A stretch of 64,000 nucleotides of DNA from an uncultured Archangium sp. GTDB lineage: Bacteria > Myxococcota > Myxococcia > Myxococcales > Myxococcaceae. The first letter of the stretch is position 1. Every line of letters starts with the position of its first letter. Shown piece by piece: positions 8,205-16,116 of this stretch. The position numbers and the translations under genes are program-made. The notes under the pieces were generated by a model. It was given only the letters and a program-made list of their open reading frames with translations. It did not search any database and was not told the DNA's origin. The stretch lies in assembly GCA_903905455.1 (NCBI GenBank), contig CAIVGN010000097.1:62001-126000 (forward strand), written 5' to 3'.

Positions 8205-9983
8205 ATGGACCGCAACTGGTACACGCGCCTCGGCGTCATTCTCGCCGTCACCCTGGGCACTTTGTGGATGTTGGTGCCCTCGTATTATTCGTTCTTCGTT
8301 CTCGACCGTGCTGATCGCAACAACGTCGAGAAGCTGAAGAACGTGCTCCCCTTCTGGGCCCCTCCGGCGAAGTACCGCCTGAGCCTCGGCCTCGATCTCC
8401 AGGGTGGCATTCACCTCGTGATGCACGTCGACATGAAGACGGCGCTCACCAAGCGCGCCGAGCGGCGCGCCTCGCAGATGGTCTCGTGGGTCGCCAGCAA
8501 GAAGCTGGGCGAGCTCGAGAACCCCGAGGTCGACCCCGAGAACAACCGGGTCACCTTCACCGTGAAGGACCCGGCGACGACCGACGCGATCGAGAAGGGT
8601 CTCGTCGACACCTTCACCGACTTCAAGCTCAAGGGCCGCGACGGGGCGAAGATCAGCATGGCCCTCGACGAAGGCTCCCTCGAAGGCATGACCACCGAGG
8701 CCCTCGACATGGCGCTGCTGCGCATCCGCGAGCGCATCGACAAGTGGGGCGTCGCCGAAGTGCAGATCGCCAAGCTGGGCAACGACCAGATCCAGATCTC
8801 GCTCCCCGGCCAGTCTGACCCGGAGCAGGTCAAGCAGCTGATCGGCGAGACCGGCCAGCTCGAGTTCCGCCTGGTGGCCACCGACTCGTCGGCCTTCGCC
8901 AGCATGTACACCTCGACCCCCCCGGCCGACACCACGCGCATCCGCCTGGTGCAGTCCGGCACCACCGCCGACAGCCCCCCGGGGCCGTTCCTCGAGAGCG
9001 AAGACCGCAAGGCGCTCCTCGAGTACGTCGCCGGCAAGGTCGCCGCCCCCCAGCGCGTGCTCACGCACTGCGTGAAGGACGTGGGCCCCAAGTCGAAGTG
9101 CCTCAAGTACCAGACCTACCTGCTCGACACGCAGTCGGTGCCCGGCGATCTCCTCAAGGGCGCCTGGTTCCCCGGGTCTCCCAACAACCAGGGCCAGTAC
9201 TACGTGGCCTTCGAGATGCAGCCCGAAGGCGCCAAGCAGATGGGCGAGCTGACCGGCAAGAACATCCGCCGGCAGATGGGCATCATCCTCGACGACAACG
9301 TGATGTCGGCTCCCAGCATCCAGTCGGAGATCACCGACAGCGGCACCATCACCTTCGGCCGCATGGGCTCGGAGGCCAAGGAGTACGGCAAGCTGCTGAG
9401 CATCACGCTGCAGTCCGGCGCGTTGCCGGCGCCCGTGTCCATCGGCGAGATCCGCGTCGTCGGCGCTTCGCTGGGTGACGAGCTGATCAAGAAGGGCACC
9501 TTCGCGGCCTTGCTGGGCCTGGCGATCGTCGTCCTCTTCATGGCGCTCTATTACAAGGTGTCGGGCCTGGTGGCCGACGTGGCGTTGGTGCTCAACGGTG
9601 GGCTCATCCTCGCGGGCCTCGCGGCCTTCGGCGCCACCCTGACGCTCCCGGGCATCGCCGGCTTCGTGCTCACCCTGGGCATCGCCGTCGACGCCAACGT
9701 GCTCATCAACGAGCGCGTGCGTGAAGAAATCGCGGCGGGCAAGTCGGCCCGGGCCGCGGTCGATGCAGGTTACGACCGCGCCTTCTGGACCATCTTCGAC
9801 GCCCACGTGACCACGCTCATCGCCGGCCTCGTGCTGATGTTCACGGGCACCGGCCCGGTGCGCGGCTTCGCCACCTCGCTCATCATCGGCATCGTCGCGT
9901 CGCTGTTCACGTCGATCGTCGTGACCCGGCTCATCACCACCTACTTCGTGCACGGTCGCAACGCGTCGACCGTGTCGGTCTGA
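8205..9983 (+). CDS. secD: Protein translocase subunit SecD
   Basis: 592 residues. SecD with SecF uses the proton gradient to pull exported proteins through SecYEG from the periplasmic side. Marks: first membrane helix near residues 6-28, the LGLDLQGGIHLVMHVD motif, periplasmic P1 domain with LRIRERIDKWGVAEVQI and GQLEFRL, and the C-terminal RND-type block with AGFVLTLGIAVDANVLINER and TLIAGLVLMFTGTGPVRGFA. The P1 domain carries an insert (about residues 225-305) with two cysteines, THCVKDVGPKSKCLK, not found in E. coli SecD. It sits between yajC (3-base gap) and secF (14-base gap). Confidence 0.97.
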   Translation: MDRNWYTRLGVILAVTLGTLWMLVPSYYSFFVLDRADRNNVEKLKNVLPFWAPPAKYRLSLGLDLQGGIHLVMHVDMKTALTKRAERRASQMVSWVASKKLGELENPEVDPENNRVTFTVKDPATTDAIEKGLVDTFTDFKLKGRDGAKISMALDEGSLEGMTTEALDMALLRIRERIDKWGVAEVQIAKLGNDQIQISLPGQSDPEQVKQLIGETGQLEFRLVATDSSAFASMYTSTPPADTTRIRLVQSGTTADSPPGPFLESEDRKALLEYVAGKVAAPQRVLTHCVKDVGPKSKCLKYQTYLLDTQSVPGDLLKGAWFPGSPNNQGQYYVAFEMQPEGAKQMGELTGKNIRRQMGIILDDNVMSAPSIQSEITDSGTITFGRMGSEAKEYGKLLSITLQSGALPAPVSIGEIRVVGASLGDELIKKGTFAALLGLAIVVLFMALYYKVSGLVADVALVLNGGLILAGLAAFGATLTLPGIAGFVLTLGIAVDANVLINERVREEIAAGKSARAAVDAGYDRAFWTIFDAHVTTLIAGLVLMFTGTGPVRGFATSLIIGIVASLFTSIVVTRLITTYFVHGRNASTVSV

Positions 9984-9997
9984 CTGGACTCAAAGCC

Positions 9998-11134
9998 ATG
10001 CACATCATCGGCAAGACGAACATCGACTTCATCGGCAAGCGGAAGATCGCGCTGTTCATCAGCTCCGTGCTGAACATCGCGATCCTCGTCGGCATCGCCA
10101 TCTTCGGCTTCAACTTCGGCGTCGACTTCGCGGGCGGTACGCTCGTGGAGATCAAGTTCAGCCCCAGCACCACGGCTGAGCAGGTGCGCGAAGGCGCCGT
10201 GAAGGGCGGCCTGCAGGAACCGCAGGTGCAGGCCATCGGCGAGCCCGGCAACTTCATCTTGCGCATGGGTGGCGTCACCCAGCTCAACGAAGAGAACGAG
10301 AAGGCGGCCGAGACCGCCCTTCGCGGCCTGGGCGACGTGACGTCGATCACCAAGAACCTCGACACCGGGCTCATCAACGTTCGCTACAAGGCGGCCGTGG
10401 ACCCCGAGGCCATCAAGGCGGCCGTCGTGGCCACCGGCACCGGCGTCACCCAGGTCAGCAAGCTGGGTGAGTTCGACTACCAGGTGAAGGCCGAGGGCAT
10501 GGCCGCCAAGGTCACCTCGGCGCTCAAGTCGGGCCTCGCGGGCGCGGAGTTCGAGGTGCGCCGCACCGACTACGTCGGTCCGCAGGTCGGCAAGCAGCTG
10601 CGCAACAAGGGCGTCATGGCGCTGGTCTGGGCCATGCTGTTCATCCTCATCTACGTGGCCTTCCGCTTCGACCTGAAGTTCGGTCCCGGCGCGCTGGTCG
10701 CCATGCTCCACGACGTGGTGATGGTCTCGGGCTACTTCCTCATCACCCGCCGCGAGTTCAACCTCACCTCCATCGCCGTGCTGCTGACCATCGTCGGCTA
10801 CTCGATCAACGACACCATCGTGATCTACGACCGCATCCGCGAGGAGATGGTCAAGTACAAGGGCAAGCCGCTGCCGGAGATCATCAACATCGCGATCAAC
10901 GACACGCTCTCGCGCACCATCCTCACCAGCGGCGTGACGGCGCTCTCGCTGGTCGGCCTGCTCATCTTCGGCGTCGGCGAGATCTTCGACTTCGCGGCGG
11001 CGATGCTCCTGGGCATCTTCGTCGGCACGTACTCGTCGGTGTACATCGCCAGCCCGCTCGTCATCTGGCTCGACGATCGCGAGCACCTGAAGGAAGCCTC
11101 TTCAGGCAGCACCGCGGCCCCCAAGCCGGCCTGA
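9998..11134 (+). CDS. secF: Protein translocase subunit SecF
   Basis: 378 residues, partner of SecD. The N-terminal helix (KRKIALFISSVLNIAILVG) leads into FNFGVDFAGGTLVEIKF, the SecF form of the D-G-G motif; after a periplasmic domain the five remaining helices contain LTIVGYSINDTIVIYDRIRE and the repeated NDTLSRTILTSG segment. It is longer than E. coli SecF, largely in the periplasmic region between residues 65 and 190. Only four bases separate its stop from the next small gene. Confidence 0.97.
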   Translation: MHIIGKTNIDFIGKRKIALFISSVLNIAILVGIAIFGFNFGVDFAGGTLVEIKFSPSTTAEQVREGAVKGGLQEPQVQAIGEPGNFILRMGGVTQLNEENEKAAETALRGLGDVTSITKNLDTGLINVRYKAAVDPEAIKAAVVATGTGVTQVSKLGEFDYQVKAEGMAAKVTSALKSGLAGAEFEVRRTDYVGPQVGKQLRNKGVMALVWAMLFILIYVAFRFDLKFGPGALVAMLHDVVMVSGYFLITRREFNLTSIAVLLTIVGYSINDTIVIYDRIREEMVKYKGKPLPEIINIAINDTLSRTILTSGVTALSLVGLLIFGVGEIFDFAAAMLLGIFVGTYSSVYIASPLVIWLDDREHLKEASSGSTAAPKPA

Positions 11135-11138
11135 ACCC

Positions 11139-11603
11139 ATGACGGTGAGCGACCGGCTCACCGTCCATGCCGTGATCATCTGCGCCGTCGCCCTGGTGGG
11201 TGGCGGCGCAGTTTTTTTGGGCCGGGAGTGGAAGGCGCGCGAGGTCGAGCGGGAGCGCCTCGCCTGGCTGAGGGCCGAGTCCAATGACGGCGAGCGCTTC
11301 GCGGTGCGCCACGGGTGGAGCGCCTGCCTGCCCGAGGCCCTGCGCCGCGCCGAGCTGGCGCGAAACTGGGAGCGCGCGGTGTTCTCGCAGTTCTTGCCCA
11401 GCTGCCTGCGCGTCGCGCCCGAACCCCTCGACGGGGGCTGCGCGGGCGTGCCTGCGCCGGGGCAGGCGCGCGGCTGGATGGACGGCCAGTGCGTGGGCTC
11501 GAAGGCCCCCGATGATCGCTGCGCCCGGGTCGTGGGCGCGCTGGTGCGTCACTGCGACGAGGCGCCGGCGCTGCGCGACGCGGGGTTGCTCAGGGCGCGT
11601 TGA
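11139..11603 (+). CDS. Hypothetical single-span protein following secF
   Basis: 154 residues with one N-terminal membrane helix (VIICAVALVGGGAVFLG) followed by a charged, Arg/Glu-rich segment and a C-terminal domain with seven cysteines. The gene starts four bases after secF and is probably read as part of the same transcript, but I see no known Sec accessory domain. Its last 14 bases overlap the end of the convergent channel gene. The mature domain probably lies in the periplasm, given the cysteines. Function unknown. Confidence 0.7.
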   Translation: MTVSDRLTVHAVIICAVALVGGGAVFLGREWKAREVERERLAWLRAESNDGERFAVRHGWSACLPEALRRAELARNWERAVFSQFLPSCLRVAPEPLDGGCAGVPAPGQARGWMDGQCVGSKAPDDRCARVVGALVRHCDEAPALRDAGLLRAR

Positions 11604-12825
11604 CCACGTGCACGGTGCGGGTGGGGTAGGCCACGTGCGCGCCGGCCTTCTCCACCACCTCGAGAAAGCCCAGCAGCACCGCCTCGCGAATGCCGCGGTA
11701 CTCGTTGAAGTCGGCGGTCCCGAACCAGGCGCCGATCTCGATGTCGAGCGACGAGTCGCCCAGGCCCACCAGGGCCACCGACATGCTGTCGGGCCAGAGC
11801 CGGGGCTGCGCCTCGAGCACGGCGCGGCAGCCCGCCATCACCTCCTTGAGCTGCGCTGCGGTGGCCCCATAGGTGAGCCCGAGCTTCATGTTGAGGCGGA
11901 TGCGATCGCGCGCGGCGAAGGTCTCGAGGCGCATGTCGGCCAGCTTCCCGTTGGGGATGGTGATCAGCGTGCGATCGAGGGTGCGGATGCGCGTGCTGCG
12001 CAGCCCGATGTTCTCCACCACCCCCATGAAGTCCTCCACGCGCACCAGGTCGCCCTCGCGGATGGGCTGGTCGACCGCCAGGGCGAAGGCGCCGAACACG
12101 TTCTCGAGGGTCTTCTGCGCGCCTAAGGCCAGGGCGATGCCGCCGATGCCCAGGCCGGCCAGCACGCTGGTGACCGAGTAGCCAAACTCCGAGAGCGTCG
12201 CCAGCACGCCGAAGCCCACCAGGGCGAAGCGCGCCACCCCCGTGAAGAGGCTCACCAGCGCCCGGCTGCCCGGCCGCGAGAGGGCGAACTCGCTGGTGCC
12301 GAAGTGTTCGCTCCACGCGGTCACGGCCCGCAGCGCGCCCCAGAAGAAGGCGAGGCCCAGGCCGAGGCGGAAGCCGCGCTGCCAGACCGCCTCCGACTCA
12401 GCCGAGAGCGACAGCACCGGGAGGGTGATGCGTGCCAGGAGGGACGCCCACCACAGCTGCAGGGGCCCGTGGAGCCGGGCCAGCACCGCGTCCGCAGCCC
12501 CGCGCCCCCGGCCCAGGCGCCTGGCCACGAGGAGCGTGCCCCGCGCGAAGAGCAGGGTCAGCAGGGCGACCAGCACCAGGAGAATGGGCACGGCCAGCCA
12601 CTGCCACCGCTGCAGCCCCAGCCACGCCGGCGTCTGCCAGCTGGCCGGCAGCAGGGCCTTGAGCCCGTCGCCGGCCTCGCCCATGGCCGCCTCGGCCTGC
12701 TTCACCGGCGCCGTCTGGGTCACGTCGAACAGCCGACGCGCCTGGGGGCCCGCGTCGGCCACCCCCGCATCGTCGGCGCGCGCGACCGCGGCCCCCAGCA
12801 ACATCACCATCAGCAGCGATCTCAT
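11590..12825 (-). CDS. MscS-family mechanosensitive channel protein
   Basis: 411 residues from the ATG giving the signal peptide MRSLLMVMLLGAAVARADD. After an Asp/Ala-rich periplasmic stretch come four membrane segments; the last is the pore-lining helix and carries the MscS signature LAGLGIGGIALALGAQKTLENVFGAF. The beta domain follows (QPIREGDLVRVEDFMGVVENIGLRSTRIRT), then the C-terminal alpha/beta domain. The family opens on membrane tension to release solutes. The region between it and the divergent YceI gene contains a TGAGAG repeat cluster that could act on both promoters. Confidence 0.93.
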   Translation of the reverse strand: MRSLLMVMLLGAAVARADDAGVADAGPQARRLFDVTQTAPVKQAEAAMGEAGDGLKALLPASWQTPAWLGLQRWQWLAVPILLVLVALLTLLFARGTLLVARRLGRGRGAADAVLARLHGPLQLWWASLLARITLPVLSLSAESEAVWQRGFRLGLGLAFFWGALRAVTAWSEHFGTSEFALSRPGSRALVSLFTGVARFALVGFGVLATLSEFGYSVTSVLAGLGIGGIALALGAQKTLENVFGAFALAVDQPIREGDLVRVEDFMGVVENIGLRSTRIRTLDRTLITIPNGKLADMRLETFAARDRIRLNMKLGLTYGATAAQLKEVMAGCRAVLEAQPRLWPDSMSVALVGLGDSSLDIEIGAWFGTADFNEYRGIREAVLLGFLEVVEKAGAHVAYPTRTVHVVNAP

Positions 12826-12861
12826 GGCGCGGCATGATGCCACCGTGCCCCCCGGTCGCTC

Positions 12862-12910
12862 GACTCTCAATGATGCTCTCGAAATGAGAGTCGTCTCACC
12901 TTTTTGAGAG
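12862..12910. promoter_or_regulatory. Cluster of CTCTCA/TGAGAG inverted repeats between divergent genes
   Basis: GACTCTCA (12862-12869) pairs with TGAGAGTC (12885-12892), and TCTCA (12894-12898) with TGAGA (12905-12909). The hexamer occurs as CTCTCA at 12864 and as TGAGAG at 12885 and 12905, that is at 21- and 20-base spacing, about two helical turns. It lies 37-85 bases upstream of the MscS-type gene start and about 130 bases before the YceI gene. A multi-site operator is the likely reading; the regulator is unknown. Confidence 0.45.
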
Positions 12911-13042
12911 GCGATGCAGCCGGGGCGAATGTCGGGCGCACAGAAATCAGTGGGTTAAACAGTGGCCGCAGCTTTGCTTTGTGTACGTCACCGTAGGCCG
13001 TCACCAAGACCCTCAACGCAGCACCTTCCAGGAGCCACACCC

Positions 13043-13657
13043 ATGAAGAAGCTCATCCTCTCTGCCGCCCTGACCCTCTCGTCCTTCTCCTTCGCCTCGA
13101 CCTGGGACATCGACGCGGCCCACGCGGCGGCGAACTTCGCCGTCAAGCACATGATGGTCTCGACGGTGAACGGCACGCTGGGCGACGTGACCGGCAAGGT
13201 CGAAGTCGACGACAAGGACATCACCAAGTCGAAGATCGACGTCAGCATCGACGTGAAGGGCATCAACACCAAGCAGGTCAAGCGCGACGAGCACCTGCGC
13301 AGCGCCGACTTCTTCGACGCCGAGAAGTTCCCGGCGATCACCTTCAAGTCGACCAAGATCGAGAAGGGCGAAGGCAGCAAGCTCAAGGTCACCGGCGACC
13401 TGAAGATCAAGGGCGTGAGCAAGTCCGTCGTCCTCGACGGCGAGCTCTCGGCCGAAGTGGCCAACCCCTTCACCAAGGCGAAGACCCGCGGCTTCTCGGG
13501 CTCGACCACCATCAACCGCAAGGACTTCGGCCTGTCGTGGAACGCGGCCCTCGAGACGGGCGGCGTGATGGTCAGCGAAGACGTGAAGGTCACGGTCGAG
13601 GCCGAGGTCACCAAGAAGGAAGCGGCGGCCCCCGCGGCGGCCCCGGCGAAGAAGTAA
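13043..13657 (+). CDS. YceI-family periplasmic lipid-binding protein
   Basis: 204 residues. The ATG at 13043 follows a good AGGAG ribosome site (13030-13034) and opens a signal peptide (KKLILSAALTLSSFSFAS). The mature protein is a full YceI lipocalin-like barrel: WDIDAAHAAANFAVKHMMVS, then DEHLRSADFFDAEKFPAITF, the LKIKGVSKSVVL strand and NRKDFGLSWNAALETGGVMV near the end. Family members bind isoprenoid or other long lipids in the periplasm. An Ala/Pro/Lys tail closes the protein. A strong terminator follows within 30 bases, so this is a single-gene unit. Confidence 0.95.
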   Translation: MKKLILSAALTLSSFSFASTWDIDAAHAAANFAVKHMMVSTVNGTLGDVTGKVEVDDKDITKSKIDVSIDVKGINTKQVKRDEHLRSADFFDAEKFPAITFKSTKIEKGEGSKLKVTGDLKIKGVSKSVVLDGELSAEVANPFTKAKTRGFSGSTTINRKDFGLSWNAALETGGVMVSEDVKVTVEAEVTKKEAAAPAAAPAKK

Positions 13658-13683
13658 TTCGCCTCCACGCTTCGTGAAGTGCG

Positions 13684-13718
13684 AACCCGCTCCGGTCCGT
13701 CGACCGGGGCGGGTTTTG
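13684..13718 (+). terminator. Intrinsic terminator after the YceI gene
   Basis: AACCCGC (13684-13690) pairs with GCGGGTT (13709-13715) and CCGGT (13692-13696) with ACCGG (13703-13707), with one T-G wobble between them: a 13-pair stem with a 6-base loop, followed by further T residues to 13717. It serves the rightward YceI gene; the opposite strand has no T-run. Confidence 0.85.
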
Positions 13719-13740
13719 TCTTGCCCGCGAGGCGGCCGGC

Positions 13741-16020
13741 TCAGCGCTGGTGCTTCTTCTTCTTTCCCTCGGGCACGGCGGCGACGGCGGCCGGGGCGAG
13801 CAGCAGCGCCGGCGGCTCCGCGGGCGCCACGGCGTCAGCGGCGAAGCGGGTGAACAGCCACCAGATGCCGCCCACCGCGAAGAGCGCCGCCAGCGACATG
13901 GTCACGTACTGCTCGTCGAGCCAGTGGGACATCCACGTGATGGGGCCCCAGTTCAGGTAGTGCGAGACGGCGGCCAGCGCGCACAACAACGCGCCCACCT
14001 CGCGCCTCTTCTCGTGGAGCACCGCGAGGCCCAGCAGGAAGCAGTAGTAGTAGTTCGTCAGCTCGGCGCCGATGACGATGAAGCCCACGCCCATGGCCGC
14101 GCCCACCCACGGGTCTGCGCCGGTGTGCTTGAGAGCCAGCCACACCAGCACCAGGCCGGCGAGGAAGGTGAGCCACATCACCGGCTTGGCTTCCTGCCAG
14201 TTCTCGAGCCGCGTCGACTTCCACAGGTGCCAGCTGTCGATCAGCCCGGGACGCACCGTCTTCTGCCCGATGGCGTCGGGCCGCCACGAGAGCGCGGTGC
14301 GCAGGCCCATGTGGTTGGTGAGCGGGGTGTTGGCGTGCTTGATGGTGTTCTGCGCGAGGCGCTGCCAGGTGGAGGGCCCGCCGAAGAAGGCGAACGAGGC
14401 GCCCACCAGCAGCCCCGTGGCCACCACGCCGCCCACCACGTAGCGCACGAAGCGCGGGTCGAGCTTCTTGTGGACCCGGAAGTACTCGAAGGCCGCCACC
14501 GCCACGCCGGCCGCCGCGAGCCCGGGGAAGAGGCGCAGCAGGGTGGTGTACGCGAAGGCCGCCCCCGCGAGCCCCGGCCGGTTCTTGCGCAGCAGGGCGA
14601 TCGACGCGACGAAGTAGAACAGCCAGTCGTGGCGGAGGAACGCGCCCCCCGTCCAGTAGTACCGGTTGGGGAAGTGGCAGCCGAGCACGATGGCCGCGAT
14701 GGCGAAGGTCCTCGGCCCGAAGGCCCACCAGATCATCGCCAGGGTCAGCGCGAGGTAGATGGGGTCGATGAGGTTGAGCCGCGTCAGCTGGGCCATCGTC
14801 ACCGGGCCGTGGCCGTTGGTGAGGAAGTAGCCGGCCAGCGTCCACACCGGCGTGGCGTTGTACCCGTGGTCCAGGTGGATATCTCTCCAGCGCGGCTCGC
14901 CCACCATGGCGCGGAAGGCGAAGATGTCCTTGCGGTAGGCCTCCCAGCGCTCGGCGCTGAAGTTCTCCTTGCAGCGCTCGGGGTGGGCCAGCACCTCGTC
15001 GGTCTTCACGATGATGTTGGTGCGCAGGTCGGTGATGGTCTGCCGCACCACCTCGTCGCGGCGGCCGTTCTCGGCGTTGGCCACGGCCGCGCAGTCGTAC
15101 ATCTTCTCGTAGCCCAGCTCGGGGAAGTACTTGGCGCCCATCACGTAGTGGTACGTGTCCCACACGTGCACGAAGTTGCCGAAGTGCAGGTGCCCGAAGT
15201 TGAAGTATCCGAGGAAGCCCAGCAGCCCCAGCACCACCAGCACCCGGTCGCGCAGCAGTTGCTTGAAGCGGCCCTGGCCTTCCCACTGCAACTTGAGCCC
15301 CCAGCCGATGATGCCCAGCGCGCCCAGCGAGATGGCGAACTGCACCAGCTGCGCGGTGTTGTCGTTGTCGGCGGCGAAGTGCCAGCGGCCGAACTGGAAG
15401 TTGAAGGGCGTGCCCACGAAGCGCACCGCGAGCACGATGCCCAGGCCCAGCACCCCGAGGGGAATCAGCCAGTCCCTGTCGTCGTCGGCCGCGGCCACGC
15501 GCGGGGTCACCCCCGGGGGCTTGACGGGCGTCGACTCGACGAGGGCCTGCAGCTTCGCCCCTTCCTCGGGCGCGAGCACCCGCACCGCCTGGTCGAGGTC
15601 CAGCTGCCACCGCCGGCTCGCCTGGGCCGCGACGACGACGCCCAGCGGGGCGCCGAGCAGCAGCCCGACCTTGCCCAGGCCCCCCAGCGTCGCGACCACC
15701 CCGGTGAACAGCTCGCCGAGGTCCACGCCGTGGAAGGTGAAGAGCACGAAGAGCGTGAAGCCGGTGCACGTGGCCAGGGCCAGCAACGCGCGCTGACCCC
15801 AGAGGGCGGCGGTGCGATTGGCGCGCGCCTGCTCGTCGGCCTTCCCACACGCGGGGCAGCGGCCCAGGGGCCCGAGCTCCCGCGCGGTCTCCACGAGGCG
15901 CTGGGGTCGCACCTGCGGCGTGGTGACGACGGCGACGCTGGCCTTGCCGCAGTGCACGCACGTGAACGGCACGGCCTGACCCCCCTCATGGGGGATGGTC
16001 CAATCGGAGGGGAACGGCAT
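13741..16020 (-). CDS. Polytopic membrane protein with N-terminal zinc ribbon, GT-C-like
   Basis: 759 residues from the ATG whose complement is at 16018-16020. The first 60 residues contain a zinc-ribbon pattern, CVHCGK (Cys21, Cys24) and CPACGK (Cys55, Cys58). About a dozen membrane helices follow, the first two flanking a cytoplasmic stretch, then a soluble loop with HVWDTYHYVMGAKYFPELGY near residue 300. That acidic/aromatic loop after an early helix, and the overall layout, resemble GT-C glycosyltransferases or O-antigen-polymerase-like proteins, but I see no decisive family motif. A Lys-rich tail ends the protein. It is divergent from the VIT/vWA gene with 96 bases between. Function unknown; a surface polysaccharide role is only an inference. 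Confidence 0.8.
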   Translation of the reverse strand: MPFPSDWTIPHEGGQAVPFTCVHCGKASVAVVTTPQVRPQRLVETARELGPLGRCPACGKADEQARANRTAALWGQRALLALATCTGFTLFVLFTFHGVDLGELFTGVVATLGGLGKVGLLLGAPLGVVVAAQASRRWQLDLDQAVRVLAPEEGAKLQALVESTPVKPPGVTPRVAAADDDRDWLIPLGVLGLGIVLAVRFVGTPFNFQFGRWHFAADNDNTAQLVQFAISLGALGIIGWGLKLQWEGQGRFKQLLRDRVLVVLGLLGFLGYFNFGHLHFGNFVHVWDTYHYVMGAKYFPELGYEKMYDCAAVANAENGRRDEVVRQTITDLRTNIIVKTDEVLAHPERCKENFSAERWEAYRKDIFAFRAMVGEPRWRDIHLDHGYNATPVWTLAGYFLTNGHGPVTMAQLTRLNLIDPIYLALTLAMIWWAFGPRTFAIAAIVLGCHFPNRYYWTGGAFLRHDWLFYFVASIALLRKNRPGLAGAAFAYTTLLRLFPGLAAAGVAVAAFEYFRVHKKLDPRFVRYVVGGVVATGLLVGASFAFFGGPSTWQRLAQNTIKHANTPLTNHMGLRTALSWRPDAIGQKTVRPGLIDSWHLWKSTRLENWQEAKPVMWLTFLAGLVLVWLALKHTGADPWVGAAMGVGFIVIGAELTNYYYCFLLGLAVLHEKRREVGALLCALAAVSHYLNWGPITWMSHWLDEQYVTMSLAALFAVGGIWWLFTRFAADAVAPAEPPALLLAPAAVAAVPEGKKKKHQR

Positions 16021-16116
16021 GCGCGCCGTGTAGCACCGAGCCCAAACCCCGCGAAAGCTGAAGAGAAACGAAGGAATGTGAGATCGTCCGCGGCACTCAA
16101 CCGTTGCAGGGGGCCT

